64,000 nt of DNA from Streptomyces sp. S465 (GCF_026898115.1 NZ_CP114036.1:8240001-8304000); one strand, 5' to 3'. Shown: positions 52,501 through 61,490, counted from the stretch's first letter. Made by a program: numbers and translations. Notes: generated by a model not told the origin, from the letters alone.

Positions 52501-53418
52501 TCAACGTCGGGTGAGGGGTGGCGCAAGGGTGAGCGGCTCCGGCGCGGTGATCCGTGCGGAGATCGCGCCGAGTTCTTGCACGTCGATCCGGACCGTGTCT
52601 CCCGGTGCCAGGTAGGGGCGGTGGTCGGACAACTCCTGGATGCAGCCGGTGCCCACGGGGCCGCTGGCGAGGATGTCACCGGCTCGCAGCGTGGTGCCGC
52701 GCGACGCGTGCGCCAGCATCTCGCCGAACGACCAGTGGATCTCGTCCCAGCTGCCGCCGCCGTAGTGCTCGTCGTTGACGTACCCGTCCATCCGCAGCGC
52801 ATAGCCCTTGCCCGAGCGGTAGGGCTCCAGCTCGTCGGGGGTGACGAGGAACGGGCCGAGGCTGGTCGATGCGTCCTTGCTCTTGGACGGGCCGTACACG
52901 AACCCCATCTCGCTTGCGGAGATATCGCGTGCGCTCCAGTCGCAGTAGACCAGGTAGCCCGCGATGTGCTTCTCCGCCGTGGCGGCGTCGAGGTTCGAAC
53001 AGTCCCCGGCGACCACCGCGGCGACCTCGACCTCGTAGTCCCAGTCCTGCGCGCCCGGGGCGATGGGGATCGCGTCGTGCGGTCCCTTGATCGCCGCCGG
53101 GTTGGAGAAGAAGAAGAGCGGATACTCGTACCAGACCGGGCTGACCGTACCGTCGCCGACGGCTGCCTTACCCGCGTTGCTGATGTGACGCTCGAACGCG
53201 GCGAAGTCCCGGACCGCCGGGGGTACCGGTATCGGCGCCAGCAGGTGGGCCGTGGCCAGCTCGACGATCTCGGTCGGTTCCCTGGTGGCGGCGGCCTCCA
53301 GCCCGCCTTCGGCGCGCAGCAGCTCCAGCAGGTCCGTACCCAGGGCGTGGATGGTGCTGCCGTGTACCATGCCGCAGCGTGTGGAGCCGTCCGCGGAGCG
53401 GTAGCTGATCCATCTCAT
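52501..53418 (-). CDS. Fumarylacetoacetate hydrolase-family protein
   Basis: This 305-residue protein has the FAH fold: metal-site residues in DYEVEVAAV, then YLVYCDWSARD, KSKDASTSLGPFLVT and ASGPVGTGC. Members hydrolyse C-C bonds of diketo acids or decarboxylate them in aromatic breakdown. The start is ATG 53418, preceded by GGGAGG; the region up to 53592 is non-homologous. It lies between the epoxide hydrolase (58 bp upstream) and the SCO6745-like gene, which suggests one catabolic operon under the divergent LysR regulator. Confidence 0.92.
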   Translation of the reverse strand: MRWISYRSADGSTRCGMVHGSTIHALGTDLLELLRAEGGLEAAATREPTEIVELATAHLLAPIPVPPAVRDFAAFERHISNAGKAAVGDGTVSPVWYEYPLFFFSNPAAIKGPHDAIPIAPGAQDWDYEVEVAAVVAGDCSNLDAATAEKHIAGYLVYCDWSARDISASEMGFVYGPSKSKDASTSLGPFLVTPDELEPYRSGKGYALRMDGYVNDEHYGGGSWDEIHWSFGEMLAHASRGTTLRAGDILASGPVGTGCIQELSDHRPYLAPGDTVRIDVQELGAISARITAPEPLTLAPPLTRR

Positions 53419-53476
53419 CGGGCAAGCACCTCCCGGGTGTCGTCGTGGAGCCGCCGTGCGCTGATCACGACCGTCT

Positions 53477-54586
53477 TCATGCGTCCACCGTCCGCGCGAA
53501 CGCAACGATCTCCTCGACGAAAAGCTCCGGCACCTCCAGAGCGGCGAAGTGGCCGCCCGCGGGGATGTCGTCGTTGAAGTAGCGCAGGTCATGGTAGGCG
53601 CGCTCGGCCCAGATGCGCGGGGTGCGCGTCAGTTCGTCCGGGAAGACGCTGACACCGACGGGAAGGTCCAGCTCGGTCGGAACAAGCGGCTGCCGGGCGT
53701 ACTCCCAGTACAAGCGGGCGGAGGAAACACCGGTACCGGTGAACCAGTAAAGGGAGATGTGGTCGAGGATCTCGTCGCGGGTGAGGGCGTCGGGCCGGGT
53801 CCAGTCGAGGAACTTCTCGTAGATCCACGCGGCCTGCCCGGCCGGGGAGTCGGTCAGGGCGTAGCCGATGGTCTGCGGCCGGGTGCGCTGTATGACGTGG
53901 TATCCGGAATGGACGGCGAAGAAGCGGCTGCCCTGTTCGAGCGCGGCCTTCTCGTCAGGGGTCGGATCGTCGCCGACCGGTGGTGCGGCGAGGAACTCGG
54001 GGAAGTTGACGTGGATCGCGCGCAGACCTGCCGGGCGCTGCGCCCCCATGCGGGTCGCGACGACACCGCCCCAGTCGCCGCCCTGGGCCAGGTAGGAGTC
54101 GTAGCCGAGGCGCTGCATGAGTAGGCCGTACGCGCGGGCGATCCGGTCCGGGTCCCAGCCGGTGGAGGTGGGCTGGTCGGAAAAGCCGTAGCCGGGCATC
54201 GAGGGGATGACGAGGTGGAAGCCGCGCTCGGTGAGCGGGCCGATGGTCTTGAGGAACTCCAGGAACGAGCCCGGCCACCCGTGCAGCAGCAACAGGGGAG
54301 TGGCGGCGGGGCGGGGCGAGCGCACGTGCAGGAAGTGGATGCCGAGACCGTCGAGGGTGGTACGGAACTGGCCCAGCTCGTTGAGCTGCCGCTCGAGTTT
54401 GCGCCAGTCGTAGCCGGAGGCCCAGTAGTCCAGCAGCTCCGTCAGCCGCTCCCGCTGCACTCCCTGGCTGCTGTCCGGCGTTGTCTCCCGGCCGGCCAGG
54501 CGTACCCGGCGGAGTCGGTCCTTCAGATCCTCCAGGGCACTGTCCGGAATGTCGATGCGAAACGGTGTCACGCTGTTCGATGTCAC
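53477..54586 (-). CDS. Epoxide hydrolase, EHN-type alpha/beta hydrolase
   Basis: The N-terminal EHN domain (TPFRIDIPDSALEDLKDRL) precedes a hydrolase core. HGWPGS supplies the oxyanion hole, GGDWGG holds the nucleophile Asp, a Tyr pair lies near LYWEY, and GGHFAALEVPEL gives the catalytic His. It is cytosolic and should open an epoxide to a diol. The GTG at 54586 (369 residues) is preferred because homology starts there. Reading back to 54655 would leave only 25 bp to the divergent LysR start, with no ribosome binding site. The gene heads an operon with FAH hydrolase and a SCO6745-like gene. Confidence 0.88.
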   Translation of the reverse strand: MTSNSVTPFRIDIPDSALEDLKDRLRRVRLAGRETTPDSSQGVQRERLTELLDYWASGYDWRKLERQLNELGQFRTTLDGLGIHFLHVRSPRPAATPLLLLHGWPGSFLEFLKTIGPLTERGFHLVIPSMPGYGFSDQPTSTGWDPDRIARAYGLLMQRLGYDSYLAQGGDWGGVVATRMGAQRPAGLRAIHVNFPEFLAAPPVGDDPTPDEKAALEQGSRFFAVHSGYHVIQRTRPQTIGYALTDSPAGQAAWIYEKFLDWTRPDALTRDEILDHISLYWFTGTGVSSARLYWEYARQPLVPTELDLPVGVSVFPDELTRTPRIWAERAYHDLRYFNDDIPAGGHFAALEVPELFVEEIVAFARTVDA

Positions 54587-54680
54587 GATCACCACGGTGC
54601 GGCCGCGATGCGTCCCCGGTCCAATGATTGTTCCGTAAAACGTCATACGAAGCATGCATAACGCCAGCTAGGATGGGTTG

Positions 54681-55604
54681 GTGTCCGATCCCTACCCCGC
54701 GCCCGTGGACCTCGACCTGCGGCTGGTGCAGTGCTTCACGGTGGTCGCCGAGCACCAGCATTTCGGCCGCGCCGCCGAGGCGCTGCACACCACCCAGCCG
54801 TCACTGAGCCGGCAGATCCGCCGTCTCGAACAGCAAGTGGGCGCCCGCCTGCTCGACCGCACCACGCACGGCACCCGGCTCAGCGAGGCCGGCGAGATCT
54901 TCCTGCCCCAGGCCAAGGAGCTGCTGCGCGCCGCGGTCGAGGCGATGGCCCGCACCCGCGCCGCGGCCCGGCCCAGCAGCGTCACCATCGGCTACACCAA
55001 GGGGCTGATCATCACTCCGGCCGTGCGCGCCCTGCGCGACCGCCATCCCGATGCCGAGGTCCACACCCGTCTGCTCGCCTGGAACGACTCACGCGGCGCG
55101 TTGCTGGAGCACCGCGCCGACGCGGTGGTGACGCGGCTGCCGTTCCCCACCGACCAGCTACGCGTCACCGTCCTCTACGACGAGCCGCGCGTGCTGGTCG
55201 TGCCGCGGGACCATCGTCTGGCCGGCAAGGAGTGGGTCACCCTCGACGACATCGCCGACGAGCCGATCCCCCACGTACGCCAGTCCGACCCGTTGCTGAA
55301 CGCCTACTGGCGGCTCGACCCCCGGCCCGACGGTCGGCCCGCGCCCGACGGCCCCCTGGTCGAAGCCCTCGAGGACAAACACGAACTCATCGCCGCCGGG
55401 CGGGCGGTGGCCATCGGGCCGCCCCTCGACTACGCGACCGGCCTGCATCCCAGCCTCACCACCGTCCCGTTGCACGGGGTCGAACCCAGCCAGGTCGTGC
55501 TCGCCACCCGCACCGGCGACCGCAGCCGCCTGGTCACCGCTTTCCGCAAGCATGCCGAAGCTCTGCTCACCGGAACCCACCGGGCTGGACCGATAAACAC
55601 CTGA
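54681..55604 (+). CDS. LysR-family regulator (epoxide hydrolase operon)
   Basis: This 307-residue protein has an N-terminal winged helix (about residues 10-70; LVQCFTVVAEHQHFGRAAEAL, QPSLSRQIRRLE) and a periplasmic-binding-like effector domain (SVTIGYTKGL, RADAVVTRLP). The start is GTG 54681, with AGGATGG at 54670-54676. It is divergent from the epoxide hydrolase operon and probably activates it in response to a ligand. A very strong hairpin lies 40 bp after its stop. Confidence 0.92.
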   Translation: MSDPYPAPVDLDLRLVQCFTVVAEHQHFGRAAEALHTTQPSLSRQIRRLEQQVGARLLDRTTHGTRLSEAGEIFLPQAKELLRAAVEAMARTRAAARPSSVTIGYTKGLIITPAVRALRDRHPDAEVHTRLLAWNDSRGALLEHRADAVVTRLPFPTDQLRVTVLYDEPRVLVVPRDHRLAGKEWVTLDDIADEPIPHVRQSDPLLNAYWRLDPRPDGRPAPDGPLVEALEDKHELIAAGRAVAIGPPLDYATGLHPSLTTVPLHGVEPSQVVLATRTGDRSRLVTAFRKHAEALLTGTHRAGPINT

Positions 55605-55643
55605 TCCGCGGCGGTCCGGCGGGTCAGTTCTGGATCAGCAGGT

Positions 55644-55671
55644 CCGGCAGCGGGACGGGGCCCGCTGCCGG
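55644..55671. terminator. Strong hairpin after LysR gene
   Basis: A perfect 11-bp stem (CCGGCAGCGGG / CCCGCTGCCGG) with an ACGGGG loop lies between the LysR stop and the end of the convergent dehydrogenase remnant. Confidence 0.8.
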
Positions 55672-55725
55672 AGATGTCGGTGGCACCGCGCTGGATGAGC
55701 CGTCACCGACCGCGGTGTGCGGGTG

Positions 55726-56160
55726 TCAGAGCAATGCCTCCGCGGTGATCGGCAGTTCGCGGACGCGGCGGCCGGTGGCGTTGAAGACCGCGTTGGCGAT
55801 GGCGGGCGCCACACCGCTGATCACCAGTTCGGCGAGGCCCTTGAGCCCGAGCGGATCGGCGTCGTAGTCCTCACTGTCGAGGTAGACGGCTGTGAGGTCG
55901 GGGACGTCGGCGTTGACCGGGACGAGGTAGTCGGCCAGGTTGGCGTTGACGATCCGGCCGTCGCGGTGGTCGGTGACGGTGTGCTCCGGCAGGGCCGCAC
56001 CGATGCCGCCCACCATGCCGCCGATCGCCTGGCTCTCCGTCGGCTTGGGACTGATGATCCGCCCCGCGTCGTACACGGAGAGCATCCTCCACACACCAGG
56101 CCCAGCGTCGCGTCCACCGCCACCTCGGCGAAGGTCGCGCCGGTTCGCGCCGCAGCCTTC
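55726..56160 (-). pseudogene. Remnant of xanthine dehydrogenase-type molybdenum subunit
   Basis: Only the C-terminal part of a molybdopterin-binding dehydrogenase is left: YDAGRIISPKPTESQAIGGMV, then VNANLADYLVP, GLKGLAELVISG and the end RVRELPITAEALL. Just upstream, GATFAEVAVDATLGLV is in another frame, so there is a frameshift at about 56085-56095. Nothing of the long N-terminal part remains. The break at about 56160 adjoins an SDR fragment on the other strand, which suggests a rearrangement junction. Confidence 0.8.
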
Positions 56161-56189
56161 GGAGCCGCCCATGCCCTCCTCGTATCCGC

Positions 56190-56470
56190 AGCCTCCCGGG
56201 ACAGTGCCTGGTTCGACGGACGGGTCGCCGTGGTCACGGGAGCGACCGGCGGGATCGGTGCCGCGATCGCTCGGCGGCTCGCGGACGAGGGAGCCCGCGT
56301 CCTCGTCGCCGACATCGACACCGCCGAAGGGGAACGCACGGCCCGTGCCATCCGGGACACCGGCAAAGGGGCCCTCTTCCACCCGACCGACGTGAGTGAC
56401 GAGGAGTCCTGGGCCTCGGCCCTGGAAACCGCGCACCGCGCCCGTCCCGAAGCCCCCACCGGCGGCATGC
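56190..56470 (+). pseudogene. N-terminal remnant of an SDR oxidoreductase
   Basis: The sequence reads FDGRVAVVTGATGGIGAAI, then LADEGARVLVADID and ATDVSDEESW-like HPTDVSDEESW. This is the NAD(P)-binding half of a short-chain dehydrogenase, ending before the catalytic Ser and YxxxK. There is no own start with a ribosome binding site. It is not simply the missing front of the SDR tail at 42225-42407, because nothing proves they belong together. Confidence 0.75.
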
Positions 56471-56563
56471 TCCGCGAGCGGCGCGTCGCCGACCTGTGGG
56501 CTTTCCATGGTGGTGCCGGTCACATGGTGCGGTGACCCGCGCGGTAACCCGGGTGAACCACGA

Positions 56564-56600
56564 GCGGGCACCGGGCGCCGCGGGGGCGCCCGGTGCCCGC
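56564..56600. terminator. Very strong hairpin after MatC-like gene
   Basis: A perfect 16-bp stem (GCGGGCACCGGGCGCC and its complement) with a five-base loop, 21 bp beyond the transporter stop on the minus strand. Confidence 0.85.
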
Positions 56601-56620
56601 AGGGGCTCCGACCGTGCCGG

Positions 56621-57877
56621 TCAGGAGAAGGGGAGAACGAGGGCTCCCCAGGCGACGACCGGACCGATCGCGACGATGCCGCCGGTGTAGCCGATGACCT
56701 GCCGGTAGAAGCGGCGGGTGTCGACTCCGCGGGCGTTGCCGAGGACGAGGGCGCCGTTGGTGGAGAACGGGGAGGTGTCGACGATCGTGGTGGACACCGC
56801 CAGGGCGGCGACCAGTCCGGCGGCGCTGAGGTGGCTGGAGAGCAACAGCGGCGCCGCGAGGGGGATGATCGCGGTGAGGATCGCCGTGGAGGAGGCGAAG
56901 GCCGAGGTGATGGCCACGGTGAAGCACAACACCAGGGCGACGATGAGCGGGGCGCCCAAGTCCGCGGCGTGTTCGGAGACGGACTCGATGATGCCGGCCT
57001 TCTCCAGCATCGCGATGTAGGTCATCATGCCCGCCACCAGCAGCAGCGTGGACCAGCTGATGCCGTCCACGGCCTTCTCCTGCCGCTTCATGTCCACCAG
57101 CGCCAGCACCGCGCCGGCCACCAGGGCCAGGAAGCCGATCTCCAGGTGGAAGCCGAGCGCACCGATCACCAGCGCGAGCAGGCAGAACAGGGTGAGCCAC
57201 TGCCGCCAGTCGAGCCTGCCGGACGCGACGGGTGCCTCCCCGTCGGTCTCCTCCTGCGCGTTCTCGGCAAAGGGGGCGGGGCGCTTGGCGAGGAAAACGT
57301 ACGTGAGGGCGGACAGCAGCAGATTGATCGCGAAGCTGGCGGCGAAGAGGGTCGCGGGCGCGACGTGCAGTTTGGTGTCGTCGACGAGACCGAGGACCAG
57401 GGCACCGGAGACGGCGAGCGGGGAGAACGCGCCCGCGTGCCCGCCGCTGATCACCATCATTCCGGCCACCAGGGGATTGATCTTGTACCGGTAGGCGAAG
57501 TTCATCGCGATCGGCACCAGGAGGGCGACGGCCGCCGGGGTGAAGGTGCCGAACGCCGTGAGCGTCGCGGCGACCAGGAAGAGGACCCAGGGGATCAGCG
57601 CCACCTTGCCGCGCACCAGCCGTACGCCGGCGGCGACGAGCCAGTCGATGGTGCCGTTGCGGCGGGCGACGGAGAACAGGTAGGTGACGCCGACGATGGT
57701 CACGAAGAGGTCCACCGGGAAACCCTCGAAGATCTCGTCCTCGGTGAGGCCGAGCGAGGCGGTGCCGACGGCGAAGGTGGCGACGAAGGCCAGGATGCCC
57801 AGGTTGATCGGCAGGATGGTGCCGACCACGAACATCACCAGCAGCGCGCCTATGGAGATCACTTCAGCAGACATCAT
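56621..57877 (-). CDS. Dicarboxylate transporter, MatC/SLC13-like
   Basis: This 418-residue protein has about 11-12 hydrophobic segments. The N-terminal block (ILPINLGILAFVATFAVG, EDEIFEGFPVDLFVTIVGVTYLF) is typical of the MatC N-terminal domain. The two halves contain the TxxxAAVALLVPIA-like and DTSPFSTNGALV loops of the DASS/ion-transporter fold. It should import a di- or tricarboxylate. It is co-directional with the PrpF isomerase upstream (107-bp gap), which suggests it brings in that enzyme's substrate. The start is ATG 57877 or 57874, after AAGGACA. Confidence 0.88.
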   Translation of the reverse strand: MMSAEVISIGALLVMFVVGTILPINLGILAFVATFAVGTASLGLTEDEIFEGFPVDLFVTIVGVTYLFSVARRNGTIDWLVAAGVRLVRGKVALIPWVLFLVAATLTAFGTFTPAAVALLVPIAMNFAYRYKINPLVAGMMVISGGHAGAFSPLAVSGALVLGLVDDTKLHVAPATLFAASFAINLLLSALTYVFLAKRPAPFAENAQEETDGEAPVASGRLDWRQWLTLFCLLALVIGALGFHLEIGFLALVAGAVLALVDMKRQEKAVDGISWSTLLLVAGMMTYIAMLEKAGIIESVSEHAADLGAPLIVALVLCFTVAITSAFASSTAILTAIIPLAAPLLLSSHLSAAGLVAALAVSTTIVDTSPFSTNGALVLGNARGVDTRRFYRQVIGYTGGIVAIGPVVAWGALVLPFS

Positions 57878-57984
57878 TGTCCTTGGTGCGGTGGGGACGG
57901 GGGTGCGCGCTCCCGAAGGCGCGAGGTTAACCCGGGGACGGGGGTCATCGACAGGTTCTGGGGAGGGGTGACGGTCGTCTCGGC

Positions 57985-59106
57985 TCAGGCCGCCCGCGGC
58001 CGGCCGGTCCGGGGTACGTAGATCCGGGCGTCGGCGAGCAGACGTGCGGCCCGCTGCACGGTGACCCGGCCCGGCAGGCCGTCCCGCAGGTCCGAGCAGC
58101 GGACCGCGACCACGCCCGCGGGGGTGCCCAGGCGCAGCCAGTCGCCGGTCGGTCCGCCCGCGGCCCGGAAGACCACGGAGTCCTCCAGCAGGCCCGCGGC
58201 CGCGACGGCGACGGCGGAGGTCAGGCCGATGGCCGGGTGCGGGGCGTTCATGGTGAGCATGCGCACCGACACGTCGTAGTCCTCGGCGGCGACGGCCTCA
58301 CCGAGCGTCGTCGTATAGGGGACCGGCTCGCCGACCAGGCCGACCTTGGGCACCGCGTCGCCCGGCGCCTGCCCTGGTTCGAGCAGTCCCATCAGCGGCG
58401 CGGCGGTGTGCCGGACGGTGCGCAGCCAGGGGGTGTGCGTACGCATCTGCTCCAGCGTCTCGGAACCGGTGCGGGCGGCACTGCGGGCGTCCACCAGGAC
58501 GACCGGGGCACCGGCGTCCACCATGCTCACCAGCACCGGGTCCGCGGTGCCGACCTTCAGATCCTGTGCGGCCTGCCCGGTGGGCAGAAGGTGGCCGGTG
58601 GTGCGGCCGGCCGGATCGAGGAAGGTGAGGCCGACCGCGACCCCGCCGGCCCGGGTGCCCGGCACCGTCTGCTCGCCGAAGTCGTGCACGAGGCCACCGG
58701 TGGTGTCCACGAGCCCTTCGAGCACCGCGCCGGTGTTGATGTTGCGCATCGTCACCCGGGTGCGGTCGCCGGTGATCGGCACCAGGCCCTTCGCGACCGC
58801 GTACAGGGCGACGCCGGTGGCGCAGTTGCCGCAGTTGCTCGTCCACTCGACCGTCCCGGTCCCGATGCCGACCTGGGCGAACAGGTAGTCGATATCCGTA
58901 CCGGGCTCGGGGGAAGCGCTCACGACCGCCGCTTTGGAGGTGGTGGGGGTGGCTCCGCCGACACCGTCGAGTTCCACCGGATCGGTGGAGCCGTAGGCGG
59001 CTACCAGCAGCTTTTCCAGCTCGCCACGCTCGGCGGGGACATGGACCTGGTGAAACAGCCAGCACTTGCTGGTGCCGCCGCGGACCAGCGTCGCGGGAGT
59101 GTGCAC
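57985..59106 (-). CDS. prpF: PrpF-family isomerase (4-oxalomesaconate tautomerase-like)
   Basis: This 373-residue protein has the diaminopimelate-epimerase-like two-domain fold of PrpF. It shows RGGTSKCWLF near the N-terminus, DGVGGATPTTSK, and the Cys-containing SNCGNCATGVA in the first half. It isomerises a double bond in an unsaturated tricarboxylate such as trans-aconitate or oxalomesaconate; the exact substrate is unknown. The start is GTG 59106, with GAAAGAG eight bases upstream; a TTG at 59133 is less likely. It is followed by the MatC-like transporter and is divergent from a LysR gene. Confidence 0.9.
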   Translation of the reverse strand: MHTPATLVRGGTSKCWLFHQVHVPAERGELEKLLVAAYGSTDPVELDGVGGATPTTSKAAVVSASPEPGTDIDYLFAQVGIGTGTVEWTSNCGNCATGVALYAVAKGLVPITGDRTRVTMRNINTGAVLEGLVDTTGGLVHDFGEQTVPGTRAGGVAVGLTFLDPAGRTTGHLLPTGQAAQDLKVGTADPVLVSMVDAGAPVVLVDARSAARTGSETLEQMRTHTPWLRTVRHTAAPLMGLLEPGQAPGDAVPKVGLVGEPVPYTTTLGEAVAAEDYDVSVRMLTMNAPHPAIGLTSAVAVAAAGLLEDSVVFRAAGGPTGDWLRLGTPAGVVAVRCSDLRDGLPGRVTVQRAARLLADARIYVPRTGRPRAA

Positions 59107-59247
59107 GTCGGGGGCTCTTTCTCGATCAATCAAGGGAAGGACCGGGAACGGTTACGGGCGCATTGCCGACTCATGAACCGTTCCGGCGAACGCGAAGACC
59201 TTCGCAGAGGCGTGCGTTCGGCACAATGGCAGATCGCTTCACCATGG

Positions 59248-59262
59248 TTTAGCTCAGCTAAA
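59248..59262. promoter_or_regulatory. Perfect palindrome TTTAGCTCAGCTAAA, LysR operator candidate
   Basis: Two 7-bp arms around a central C lie 10 bp before the LysR start, in the divergent region with prpF. The position would allow autoregulation and control of the prpF/matC-like pair. Confidence 0.65.
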
Positions 59263-59272
59263 CTCGGTCGCC

Positions 59273-60226
59273 ATGTTGAACGTGCGCCGTATGCTCCTGC
59301 TCACCGAGGCCGCCGAGCGCGGCTCGCTCACCGCCGCGGCGGAGGCGATGGGCATGACCACCTCGGCCGCCTCACAGCAGATGTCGCTGCTGGAACGGGA
59401 GGCCGGGCAGCCCCTGATCGAGCGGCTGCCCCGTGGCGTCCGCCCCACCCCGGCCGGTGCCGCGCTGGCGGAGCGCGGTCAGACGATCCGCCGCGAACTG
59501 CGCGCCGCCCAGGCGGATCTGGAGTCGTTCGCCGACCTCGACCAGGGCACACTGCGGCTCGGTTCGTTCCCCACCGCGAGCGCCTCACTCCTGCCGCTGG
59601 CGCTCACCCGCTTCCGCCGCCGCCACTCCGGAGTCCGCATCGAAGTGCGCGCCGGGGTCCGCGCCGAACTGTGCGAGATGCTGCACACCGGTGAGGTGGA
59701 GCAGGCCCTGCTGTGGGACTACAGCTGGAGCCGCCTCGACGACCCCGCCCTGACTCTCACCCACCTGCTCGACGACCCCACGGTGCTGGTGGTCCCCGCG
59801 GACTCGCCCCTGCGCGCGCATGCTTCCGTGCGGCTGAGCGACCTCGCCGACCAGGAATGGATCATCCGCGCCGACAACCACCCCGTGGCCGACGTGCTGC
59901 GCCGCAGCTGCCGCCAGGCCGGCTACGAACCGCGCATCGCCTACGCCTCGCACGACTACCAGGAGGCGCAGGCCATGGTGGCCGCCGGGCTCGGCATCGC
60001 GCTCGCGCCCCGTCTCGCCCTCACCAGCCGCCGCAGCGACGTACGCCTCCTTCCCTTCGCCTCCGACGTGCCCGCCCCCACCCGCCGCGTCCTGCTCGCC
60101 CGCGCCCAGACCCGCCCCGCCACCCCGCCCGCGGAAGCGATGGCCCGGGTCCTGGACACGGTGGCGCACCGGTTCGCGGCTTCCGGCCTGCACCGGACTC
60201 AGCTGGGAGCTGTCCGACGGGGCTGA
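59273..60226 (+). CDS. LysR-family regulator (prpF/matC-like operon)
   Basis: This 317-residue regulator has an N-terminal winged helix (MLLLTEAAERGSLTAAAEAM, SAASQQMSLLERE) and an effector domain (GTLRLGSFPTASASLLP, GEVEQALLWDY). The start is ATG 59273, 10 bp after a perfect palindrome. It is divergent from the PrpF/MatC-like pair, the likely target, with the imported acid or a derivative as inducer. Confidence 0.92.
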   Translation: MLNVRRMLLLTEAAERGSLTAAAEAMGMTTSAASQQMSLLEREAGQPLIERLPRGVRPTPAGAALAERGQTIRRELRAAQADLESFADLDQGTLRLGSFPTASASLLPLALTRFRRRHSGVRIEVRAGVRAELCEMLHTGEVEQALLWDYSWSRLDDPALTLTHLLDDPTVLVVPADSPLRAHASVRLSDLADQEWIIRADNHPVADVLRRSCRQAGYEPRIAYASHDYQEAQAMVAAGLGIALAPRLALTSRRSDVRLLPFASDVPAPTRRVLLARAQTRPATPPAEAMARVLDTVAHRFAASGLHRTQLGAVRRG

Positions 60227-60285
60227 CCGGATCGCGTACACCGTCACCCTCTTCACGGGGTCGCGTGCCGCGCCGGGTGTGGTTT

Positions 60286-61341
60286 CTATGGGACCCGGGC
60301 TGTCCACTCCTCGTTGCTGTACTTGGTGAGGGCCAGTTCCTCGGCGCGTGCCATCTCCTCGTGGGTGATGTGCCCCTGGGCGAGGCCGTAGCGGGTGCGG
60401 AAGGAGGTGAGCATGCGGTCGATGATCTCGGCTCGGGGCAGGCCGGTCTGGCGGCGGAGCGGGTCGACGCGTTTTCCGGCGCTCCTGGTGCCCTTGTCGG
60501 ACATCTTCTCCTTGCCGATGCGCAGGACGTCGAGCATCTTGTCGGCGTCGATGTCGTAGGCCATCGTCACGTGGTGCAGGACGGCGCCGTTCCCGGCGGC
60601 GAGGCGTTTCTGTGCGGCGCCGCCGATCTTGCCTGCCTCGGAAGCGATGTCGTTGAGGGGCTGGTACCAGGCTTTGATGCCCATGTCGCCGAGCGCGTTC
60701 AGCACCCAGTCGTCGAGGTAGGCGTAGGAGTCGGCGAACGACAGCCCGGAGACGAGGGAGGCCGGTACCGACAGGGAGTAGGTGATGGTGTTCTCGGCCT
60801 CGACGAACATGGCTCCGCCACCGGAAATGCGCCGCACCACGGTGACGCCGTGACGAGCCGCGCCCGCGGGGTCCACTTCGTTGCGGAGGGATTGGAAGCT
60901 GCCGATGATGACGGCCGGGGCTCCCCATTCCCAGACGCGGAGGGTGGGGGCGCGGCGTCCGGCCGCGACCTCCTCGGTGAGGACCTGGTCGAGGGCCATG
61001 TGCAGGGCGGGGGACTGTGGCGGTTCGTGGATGAGCTGCCAGTCGTAGTCGGTCCAGTCCGTGGCTCGGGCCAGGGCTCGGCGCACGGACACCGCGACTC
61101 CCTCGGCCGTGATGCCGTACATCGTGGTGCCCGGCGGGAGTGCCGCCTCGATGCGTGCGGTGAGCCCCGCCGCGTCGGTGTCGGCAGGGGCGCCTTCCAG
61201 AGCGTGATCGATGGCGGCGAGGGCCTCGTCGGGTTCCAGGAAGAAGTCGCCGGCGACCCGCACGTTGCGCAGGACGCCGTCCTGGTGGTCCAGATCCACG
61301 ACCACGAGCTTCCCGCCAGGGATCTTGTACTCGCCGTGCAT
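60286..61341 (-). CDS. lplA: Lipoate-protein ligase with N-terminal accessory domain
   Basis: This 351-residue protein carries an LplA catalytic domain in its second half: APAVIIGSFQSLRNEVD, VVRRISGGGAMF (the RRxSGGGAVxH-like loop) and AGKIGGAAQKR (the catalytic Lys motif). The first about 90 residues (YKIPGGKLVVVDLD, VAGDFFLEPDEALA) match the accessory domain normally found at the C-terminus of LplA, so the order is reversed. It should attach lipoate, octanoate or a related acid to carrier domains. The start is ATG 61341, with AGGAGG upstream; an extension to 61551 runs through the promoter of the divergent cellulase. Confidence 0.88.
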   Translation of the reverse strand: MHGEYKIPGGKLVVVDLDHQDGVLRNVRVAGDFFLEPDEALAAIDHALEGAPADTDAAGLTARIEAALPPGTTMYGITAEGVAVSVRRALARATDWTDYDWQLIHEPPQSPALHMALDQVLTEEVAAGRRAPTLRVWEWGAPAVIIGSFQSLRNEVDPAGAARHGVTVVRRISGGGAMFVEAENTITYSLSVPASLVSGLSFADSYAYLDDWVLNALGDMGIKAWYQPLNDIASEAGKIGGAAQKRLAAGNGAVLHHVTMAYDIDADKMLDVLRIGKEKMSDKGTRSAGKRVDPLRRQTGLPRAEIIDRMLTSFRTRYGLAQGHITHEEMARAEELALTKYSNEEWTARVP

Positions 61342-61476
61342 GCCCTGCCCGCCTCCTGCCTCCGGTCCGGCGCCCTCGATCATTATCCCGCGCCAGGTCG
61401 CGCGCTCCGGCCGGGTCCGGTTTCGGTCCGGAAGGTTGACACCACCGCGGGCTTCACTGACCATGTGAACGCTCTT

Positions 61477-61490
61477 TGGGAGCGCTCCCA
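61477..61490. promoter_or_regulatory. CebR operator TGGGAGCGCTCCCA
   Basis: This is an exact match to the 14-bp palindrome known as the binding site of the Streptomyces cellobiose repressor CebR. It lies 125 bp before the cellulase start in the divergent region with lplA. It predicts release by cello-oligosaccharides. Confidence 0.9.

Noticed and set aside
42225..56470. The SDR tail (42225-42407) and SDR front (56190-56470) as two halves of one split gene
   Set aside because: They are about 14 kb apart with no overlap or shared junction to show they were one gene. They may be different SDRs.
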